Shown here one piece after another: positions 8,615 through 14,054 of a stretch of DNA of 14,054 nucleotides. The notes beneath the pieces are model-generated. The model was not told the DNA's origin. It saw only the letters and a list, made by a program, of their open reading frames with translations, and did not search any database. The DNA is from Entrophospora sp. SA101. Lineage: Eukaryota; Glomeromycota; Glomeromycetes; Entrophosporales; Entrophosporaceae. The stretch covers positions 1 to 14,054 of the forward strand of contig CAUDNR010001307.1 in NCBI GenBank assembly GCA_958430865.1, in the 5' to 3' direction. The first letter of the stretch is position 1, and each line of letters begins with the position of its first letter. The position numbers were made by a program, and so were the translations under genes.

Positions 8615-10395
8615 TAATTAATGTTGCAATTTGCCAACTGGTTTGATTTGAACAGAATTGAAAAAAGTGATGGAAGAAATAGATAATTTAGAGATAGAAA
8701 ATGAGGAATCAGTGGCGCAATACAATTCACTTGTTAAACTTAAAGAAGAAATGACTGACGAATTTAATGAATACACCTTGGATCCAAGACACTGTCTAAA
8801 ATTTCTAAATTTTGGTAGATTGATATTGGTGAAATATGATAATGTGAATTTTGGTTGGGGTATGGTTGTTAGAATAGAAGAAATAAAAGTATGTATTTAT
8901 TCAATTCAATAGCTCAATTAATATCAAAAGAAAATATTGTATATATTTTTTTGTTCTTTTATTTTTGATGATAAGAATAATAACAATATTGACAAATAGC
9001 AAAAAAAGAATGAGAAAAATCCACTGGGCGTAAAACAAAGAGCACAACTTAATTCACAAAGTTCTAGAGAAATAATTTATAAAGTGAGAGTTTTGTTACG
9101 GTGTTCTAGTGATTCATTTGCTAGTTATGATGGTAAAAAAGTTAATATCAAGCCATGTCCAAAAAATACAAAAAATGGTATTATGTTGGTAATATAAAGT
9201 TTCATATTAATTAATTTCATCAATATTTTAATTTTACAATGTTTTTATCACTAAGAAAAATATATTATTAATAGGTTGTTCCGTTAGAACTTAACAACAT
9301 ACAAAAAATTAGTCAGATACGTCTTCATCCTGATAAAAATATTGAACATGAACCTTCTATTATGAATGTGGCTTATGATAGTATTAAAACCATTCTTGCA
9401 GAACATCCAAATGGTGTACCATTGGATCCAATAAAACATATGGAAATCAAAAGCGAAAGATTTTCATTATTATATAATGTATATAATATATATGTGTGTG
9501 TGTTGTTTCATTGAATTTATTATTAATTCTAATAAAAGAAAAATCAACATTTTTTTTTTTTTTTTAGAAAATGAGACTAATTGAAGAGAATATTAAGAGA
9601 CATCCAGTTGATCAAGACCCATCAATAATAGAAAAATATGACAAAAAATTAAAATTAATAGAAGAGAGTAAATCATTAAAAAACAAAATTCGTGAAGCAG
9701 AATCGATTCTCCAACTTGATGAGCTTAAAAAAAGAAAACGTTTATTACGTAGAATGGGTTACTTATCGGAGAGTGACGTGGTTGAGTTCAAAGGTAGAAT
9801 AGCATCTGAGATCACATCGGGGGATGAAATAGTTTTAACAGAGCTGTTGTTGAATGGTGTTTTCAATGATTTGTCGGCTGAATCAGCGGCTGCACTACTT
9901 AGTTGTTTTGTGATTGATGAGAAAGTGGATGAAATGGACGTTAAACTTCGAGAAGAATTCAATACGCCATATAGACAAGTTTTAGAAACAGCTAGAATTG
10001 TGGCCGAGATTACTGCAGAATGCAATATTGCTATTGATAAAGAAGAATACTTGGGAAGTTTTTCACCTGTATTGATGGAAAGTGTATTTGCTTGGTGTAA
10101 TGTAAGTACAATGAAAAATGAATTTCTTTCAACATTTCCACTTAAAAATCTCATGCTTACATCGTTTATTATTTTTTTGAATGATTTTTAGAATGCGTCA
10201 TTTTTAGAGACATGTAAAAGAGTAAACATGTATGAAGGAAACATAGTTAGAAATTTTAAAAGTTTGGATGAATTATTACGAGCAATGGTATTAGCAGCTA
10301 AATGTATAGGAAACATTGAATTAGAAAATAAGTTTTCTCAATCAATCGAAAAAATTAAGAAAGGGATAATTTTTGCTGCTTCATTATATCTTTAA
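5672..10395 (+). CDS. MTR4: MTR4/DOB1-like exosome RNA helicase, copy B (lesioned)
   Basis: A full-span MTR4-like gene of 15 inferred exons: 5672-5929, 6001-6183, 6275-6388, 6466-6556, 6667-6791 or its duplicate 7064-7188, 7307-7511, 7600-7737, 7823-8115, 8190-8315, 8383-8533, 8656-8888, 9000-9188, 9275-9478, 9568-10101, 10192-10395. Using one exon 5 gives about 1,015 residues, near the family length. Motifs: Walker A (6088-6111, residues ~116-123), DEIH (6529-6540), SAT, HHSGLLP, motif [12 protein letters not shown] (8211-8240), the KOW-like FGWGMVV in the arch (about 8850-8870), [20 protein letters not shown] and ALLSCFV, and the canonical end IFAASLYL. Odd points: exon 2 lacks 72 bp in frame, including the FKLDPFQ segment; several residues conserved in copy A are changed (PIKT for PIKA, SCKV for SCLV, LRGML for LRSML); and exon 5 lies in a 397-bp tandem duplication, so correct splicing must skip one unit. 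It may be a diverged paralog or an early pseudogene. Confidence 0.85.
6516..7309 (+). repeat. Perfect 397-bp tandem duplication in MTR4 copy B
   Basis: Unit 1 (6516-6912) and unit 2 (6913-7309) are identical by eye. Each holds the end of exon 4 with DEIH, intron 4, exon 5 with the SAT motif, intron 5 and the first three bases of exon 6. The join at 6912/6913 has essentially no microhomology. If intron 5 of unit 1 uses its own acceptor (AG at 6908-6909), translation soon reaches TGA. Splicing exon 5a to 5b changes the frame. Skipping either exon 5 keeps the protein intact. Confidence 0.9.
7738..7822 (+). other. GC-AG intron in MTR4 copy B
   Basis: Same GCAAGT donor and TAG acceptor as in copy A, inside the identical tract. 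Only this donor keeps the frame from NN into DDEKEL. Confidence 0.75.
8581..8613 (+). repeat. (AAT)11 microsatellite in intron 10 of copy B
   Basis: Eleven uninterrupted AAT units lie within the intron 8534-8655. A related GAT/AAT-rich tract lies in intron 4 of both helicase copies (about 2280-2307 in copy A). Confidence 0.9.
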
Positions 10396-10776
10396 AAAAA
10401 CAAAAAAAATTTATAAATTTTAATTGCTTTATTTATTACATAATGAAAAAATAATTTATAAAGAATCAATATTTGGCATATTGCAAAAAAATAAATATTT
10501 TCTCTTGCTAGTTTTAATAATCATGTATAAATGACTTTTATTTCGAATGATCTAATCATTGCATTTCTCTTTCTTCAAATTTAGACTTTATGTTTCGAAA
10601 ACTATATAGTAATAGGTATGTTTGATATAATGTTTGATCACACTGTGATTGGCTGATTAGATAAATTTGGGATTGCAATTATTTGGTAAATTTTTTAGGT
10701 CTTACTATAAGAATTGACCTAGCTGCAGTAACTAATCTATAATAATAATAGAAGTTTGGTTTGATTGTATATTAAC
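10396..10776. other. Spacer downstream of MTR4 copy B
   Basis: No gene is supported. The start holds A-rich 3' UTR-like sequence with AATAAAT-type signals (for example near 10490) that could serve polyadenylation of copy B. An odd palindrome ATCACACTGTGAT sits at 10637-10649, overlapped by GATTGGCT, an inverted CCAAT box, about 125 bp before the ATG at 10777. This could be promoter sequence for the small gene that follows. Confidence 0.35.
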
Positions 10777-11107
10777 ATGGGTAGACAACAAAACCCAAAA
10801 ATTGTCTATCACAATCGTATTACCACCTGTAGACAAAAAGATATTCTGGTAAATATGATTCCACCTGTATGTGTTTGTAATGATAATAGAACAAAAGGAA
10901 GTCCGCAGTCGATGCAATAACATTTCGCGAGTAGATGTCCAAATCGTTGAAAACAATTTTATCTTACATAAATATCGAAATAATGATTTTTGAATGAAAC
11001 AGGTTCTTCGACAACTTCTAAATCTTGGAGCAAGGAATTTGTCTAAATCAAAAGAAAAAAATACAATAATAAAAAGGATCGAACGTGAATTAGAATTAGA
11101 ATTTTGA
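10777..11107 (+). CDS. Possible small three-exon gene of unknown function
   Basis: An ATG at 10777 opens a short frame (MGRQQNPKIVYHNRIT and so on). A consistent model joins 10777-10848, 10898-10930 and 11003-11107 with all junctions in phase 0. The second intron (72 bp, GTAGAT to CAG) is of normal size. The first would be only 49 bp, shorter than any other intron here, and its AAG acceptor is weak. The product would be about 69 residues, basic, with a charged helical tail ending IKRIERELELEF. Supporting points are the coherent last exon and the inverted CCAAT box upstream. Against it are the short intron, the lack of any known domain, and the alternative that the stretch is a broken gene with a frameshift near 10885 and a TGA at 10991. 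No function is proposed. Confidence 0.3.
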
Positions 11108-11293
11108 ATTATTTCAAACTAGATTAATTTCGATTTCAATTTCAATTCTGGGTTCCGCTAGCTAGTGCTTAGTACTAGGGAAGTTGCCATCATGTATATT
11201 CCTGAATTCTTTGAATCCGATAAATAAAAATTTCTGGTTCTAGGATTATTATTATTTAAAGACATGAATAAGCTATAAGCAAAAGGTTATTTA

Positions 11294-11864
11294 CAGTGTG
11301 TAACGAAAAAAATGGCGTTGACAAAAAATTGCATATCTCAACAATTACATAACATAATTAAATAAATTTAGATTCGTTTGAAAGTTTATCAAATTACCTT
11401 GTTAAATAAAAAAAATAGACATGATATGCTATTGCCAATTTTCTGTAAAGCTAATTCATATCTTTTTTTTAAAACTTTGCAAAATTTTTGTCTCTGAAAT
11501 TTTAACACATAAATTTTTAATAATAAGCCTGACACAAAAATATACATAATAATCATACAAAAAATTATACCGGTGTGTAATGAAAGTTCTGGAGATTATA
11601 TATATAAACTTTCATACTTCCAGATTTTCTAGAATTTTGTCAATTGGAAATAAAAGGAATTTGATTATTTTGAAAAAAACAATTTAATGTGTAAATTTCT
11701 TTAATAATTGCTCTAAAGCCTACATAATAACATGCTTCAAAAATTTCATATGTTATAATCTAAGATCCTCCGATTCTCTGTTATAATTTTCATCATATAA
11801 TTTTGGCTACTTTTTCATTAAAAACAATATTTTTACCAACCGCCGTTTTTTTCTTAACACCCTG
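11294..11864. mobile_element. Tc1/mariner-type MITE, right copy (571 bp)
   Basis: It starts CAGTGTGTAACG and ends CTTAACACCCTG, flanked by TA at 11292-11293 and 11865-11866. It is homologous to the element at 4825-5254 in the same orientation, with a longer left part and scattered substitutions and indels, so the two insertions are not very recent. No coding capacity. Together the two copies bracket the whole of MTR4 copy B as direct repeats about 6.5 kb apart. Confidence 0.8.
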
Positions 11865-12201
11865 TATGTGGCATGGTAATCCTCATGGTCAGGATTTTTT
11901 CAAGGAACTAGAAAATTGCTATTGACAAAATAGTTTATTTTCAATACTTAATCACAATTTCCTCACTAAGCCTCAATGAAGCTATAAGTTATGATATACC
12001 AATGTTTTTGTTTAATTAATATATTATTCATTGGACTATCATGATCATAAAAAATAGTATATTTTTCTTATTTTTATATAGAAACATATGAGAATATATG
12101 GGGAATGGTCAATAGAAAAGGGGTAAACATCAAAATCACGATTTGAGTTGATGCCACATATATATGTAACTCGTCACAAGGAACAATTTTAGCTTAGAAA
12201 C
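11865..12201. other. Spacer between the right MITE and the hAT terminus
   Basis: AT-rich sequence with no open frame or motif that I can support. The last 8 bases (12194-12201, TTAGAAAC) are the candidate target-site duplication of the hAT element. Confidence 0.4.
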
Positions 12202-12253
12202 TAGAGTTGCCTTCCAAAACTCATGAGTTTAGAACTATTCGAAATCTAAACCC

Positions 12254-12381
12254 TTCTAAACTGGTTTAGAAAATGGGCCTGAATTCCTAAACTGTTTGAA
12301 ACTCCTAAACTGTTTTCAAAACTCCTAAACTGTTTCAAAACTCCTAAACTGTTTTCGAAACTCCTAAACTATTTTCGAAAC
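12254..12381. repeat. hAT subterminal repeats
   Basis: Five tandem units of 18-20 bp built on TCCTAAACTGTTTTCRAAAC start at 12285, 12303, 12323, 12342 and 12362. Just before them lies a palindrome, TTCTAAACTGGTTTAGAA (12254-12271), made from the same TAAAC motif facing itself. Arrays like this near hAT ends are known as transposase-binding sites in elements such as Ac. That role is inferred here. Confidence 0.75.
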
Positions 12382-12502
12382 TCCAAAAAATTCCAAACCA
12401 AACAAATAAATTTTTATTTTTTTATTTTTTCTTAATAAAAAAAAACAACCAAAATACTACTATTATCATTATTAATAAAATTTTTTTAAAAAATAATAAT
12501 TT

Positions 12503-13926
12503 TTACATATTTGATGGAGGTGAAATTTCAGGAATTGCATCAAAATCAAATACTTCTTCAGAACTTTCTTCCATATTCTCGTCTTCTACCTTAATATTAT
12601 CATTTAAATCATCATAATCCTCATTAAATATTGGATTATTTAAATCAACCATCTCATTAATAATTAAAACATAAACATCTTCATTTGGTATTTCTAATCC
12701 TTCTTCACCTTCACTATCACCTTCATCATAGTCTTCATAATTATCATCAAAAAATCCACTTCCTTGGACTAGAGATCTTAGTTCTTCTTCAGATCTTTCT
12801 TTAGATTCATAATTCAACTCATTTTTAATATTTGAATATAAATAATATCTAATTTTTGCCATATCTTCAATTGTAGACAAACTAAGACATTGCCGTCTTT
12901 TTCCATACAAGAATCCTAATGCAGAAAATGCTCTCTCACAAGCAGCATTATGAGGAGTGATTGAGAAAATTTTAATTGCTAAACTCTTTACATATTCATT
13001 TGAATCATCAATAACTTGCCACCAAGTTCTTGGTCTTGTGTAAGAAGAAGAATATTGGATAGAAAAAACACCTTCTGAACATTTAAAGTTTGCCATTTGA
13101 CCTATTAATTCTGCTACTTTATTATTAGAGTGATTTTTTTTATTCATATTCCAAAAGATTTCTCCTGCATATTTAGTTAAATTTGACCAAATAGTTGATT
13201 TTAAACCAACTCCTAAACAAAAATAAGATGTCAATAATTTATATATATATTAAATTCTTTTATAATAAAAAAAAATGTTAAATGCTTACCACAGTATAAT
13301 GGGTGAAGAAAATACGCAAGCAAATATGGATGTATTTCAAAAGATTCCCATCTATTATTGATGGCTTTAATACAATGGTTCCTAAATTCAATTAATCCAT
13401 GTTCAGGTGAAATTTTGTTGATATTTACTGCAAGTTTTACAAGTTGGATGAAACAATCTGCAAGGTTAACATTTGTTCCTTCCAAATTGAGAATTGCTTT
13501 TTGTAATGGCAACAATACAGAAGTTACCAGCCCAACATCATGAAAAAAACCTCTTAGACCAAGAATATGTTTCACCTTATCATTTGTAAGTAAATCTTTA
13601 TGTCTTTCATAAATCTTTATTTAAATTGAAAATTTTGTTATCATATATTATAATCTTACAAATGACAAAATAAAAAATAAATAAGAAAGTAATTAATATT
13701 TAAACCTTTTCCAATGGTTGTTTGAGTTGGAGGACAGAGTTAGTGGTCTCAAACATTGAAGTCCATCTAGTTGGTGTGTACAAACGAAGTCCACCACCTT
13801 TAATACCATATTCATCAATGTATTTTCTTAATAATGCTCCAACTCTGTGGGAAGTTTTAAAAAAATGGCTAATTTTGTTACATTGTTTAACAACTTTATA
13901 TGGAAAGGAGAACAGGAGAGAACGTC
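12503..13926 (-). CDS. hAT transposase, C-terminal part (5' exons outside or unresolved)
   Basis: This is the cut-and-paste transposase of the hAT element. Minus-strand exons inferred: 13926-13706, 13614-13290 and 13212-12503, separated by introns 13705-13615 and 13289-13213 (GTAAGC to TAG), both phase-consistent. The first visible exon carries VVKQCNKISHFFKTSHRVGALL and the conserved TRW (TPTRWTSMFE). The last carries the hAT C-terminal dimerisation region: WWQVID, LAIKIFSITPHNAACERAFSALG and RRQCLSLSTIEDM. A strongly acidic tail of about 100 residues follows, ending at the TAA at 12503-12505. The BED zinc finger and the rest of the catalytic domain would lie upstream, beyond the right edge. 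No stop or frameshift interrupts the part seen. The 5' limit of the first exon (AG acceptor next to 13926) is uncertain, and 13927-14054 holds no exon I can support. Confidence 0.8.
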
Positions 13927-14054
13927 CTATATAAGGAATGGATTTTCACAATTGATTTCAATTTTTTTTATACAGTATAAAATACTTTTACAAGGGTATC
14001 ATGTAGCCCATTCTTACAATAAATCATGTGCAAATAATTACACAAACTTGAAGC

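Larger units (their letters stand above)
12202..14054. mobile_element. hAT-superfamily DNA transposon, partial (runs off the right edge)
   Basis: The element appears to start with TAGAGTTGCC at 12202, which fits the hAT terminal rule T/C-A-A/G-N-G. Subterminal repeats follow (12254-12381), then a minus-strand hAT transposase whose 3' end lies at 12503. The opposite terminus is beyond the window, so the terminal inverted repeat and the 8-bp target duplication cannot be confirmed here. The open transposase frame suggests a comparatively young insertion. Confidence 0.7.

Noticed and set aside
8542..8730. Minus-strand frame with a long isoleucine run
   Set aside because: The isoleucines come from the (AAT)11 microsatellite in an intron of copy B.
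9759..10154. Minus-strand frame of 131 residues
   Set aside because: Antisense of exon 14 of MTR4 copy B, whose plus-strand reading is clearly the conserved one.
10732..10956. Minus-strand frame of 74 residues
   Set aside because: No recognisable features; overlaps the better-supported though still weak plus-strand small gene.
12285..12381. Short regularly spaced repeats considered as a CRISPR array
   Set aside because: Units are directly adjacent with no unique spacers, in a eukaryotic context and at a hAT end, so they are subterminal repeats.
13722..13934. Plus-strand frame of 70 residues, and another at 13358-13543
   Set aside because: Both are antisense of hAT transposase exons that carry conserved hAT motifs on the minus strand.

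Overview
This looks like a fungal nuclear window, most likely from an arbuscular mycorrhizal fungus such as Rhizophagus (Glomeromycotina). That placement is inferred from the very AT-rich sequence, the many short GT-AG introns of roughly 70-120 bp with CTAAC/CTAAT-like branch sites, a fungal-type MTR4 helicase, and a dense mix of a Fanzor relic, MITEs and a hAT transposon. No rRNA, tRNA or CRISPR array was seen.

Layout. 1-947 (+): 3' part of a decayed Fanzor gene (eukaryotic TnpB relative). It keeps all three RuvC motifs and one intron but is broken by two frameshifts and a TGA. 1241-3437 (+): MTR4 copy A, exons 1-8 of an exosome-type DExH RNA helicase, cut off inside intron 8. 3438-4822: gene-poor, with two inverted repeats. 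4825-5254: Tc1/mariner-type MITE. About 5280-5530 (-): unidentified decayed coding fragment. 5672-10395 (+): MTR4 copy B, 15 exons running to the canonical C-terminus, with a 72-bp in-frame deletion before Walker A and a perfect 397-bp tandem duplication carrying exon 5. 10777-11107 (+): possible small three-exon gene of unknown function. 11294-11864: second, longer copy of the same MITE in the same orientation. 12202 to the window end: left part of a hAT transposon, with terminus, subterminal repeats and an open transposase frame on the minus strand.

The helicase pair is the core of the window. The 5' parts (exons 1 to mid-4) have diverged clearly. From mid-exon 4 to a point inside intron 8 the two copies are identical over 1,273 bp by eye. 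Copy A keeps the adenine-contacting FKLDPFQ segment but lacks motif VI and everything after it. Copy B has motif VI, the arch/KOW region and the C-terminal domain but lacks the FKLDPFQ segment. Neither copy as assembled encodes a standard MTR4. This suggests recent gene conversion or template switching between older paralogs, or an assembly that exchanged the two halves inside the identical tract. No wholly new system is evident. The most unusual features are the paired complementary lesions, the duplicated exon that can only be spliced as one alternative or the other, and the Fanzor relic.
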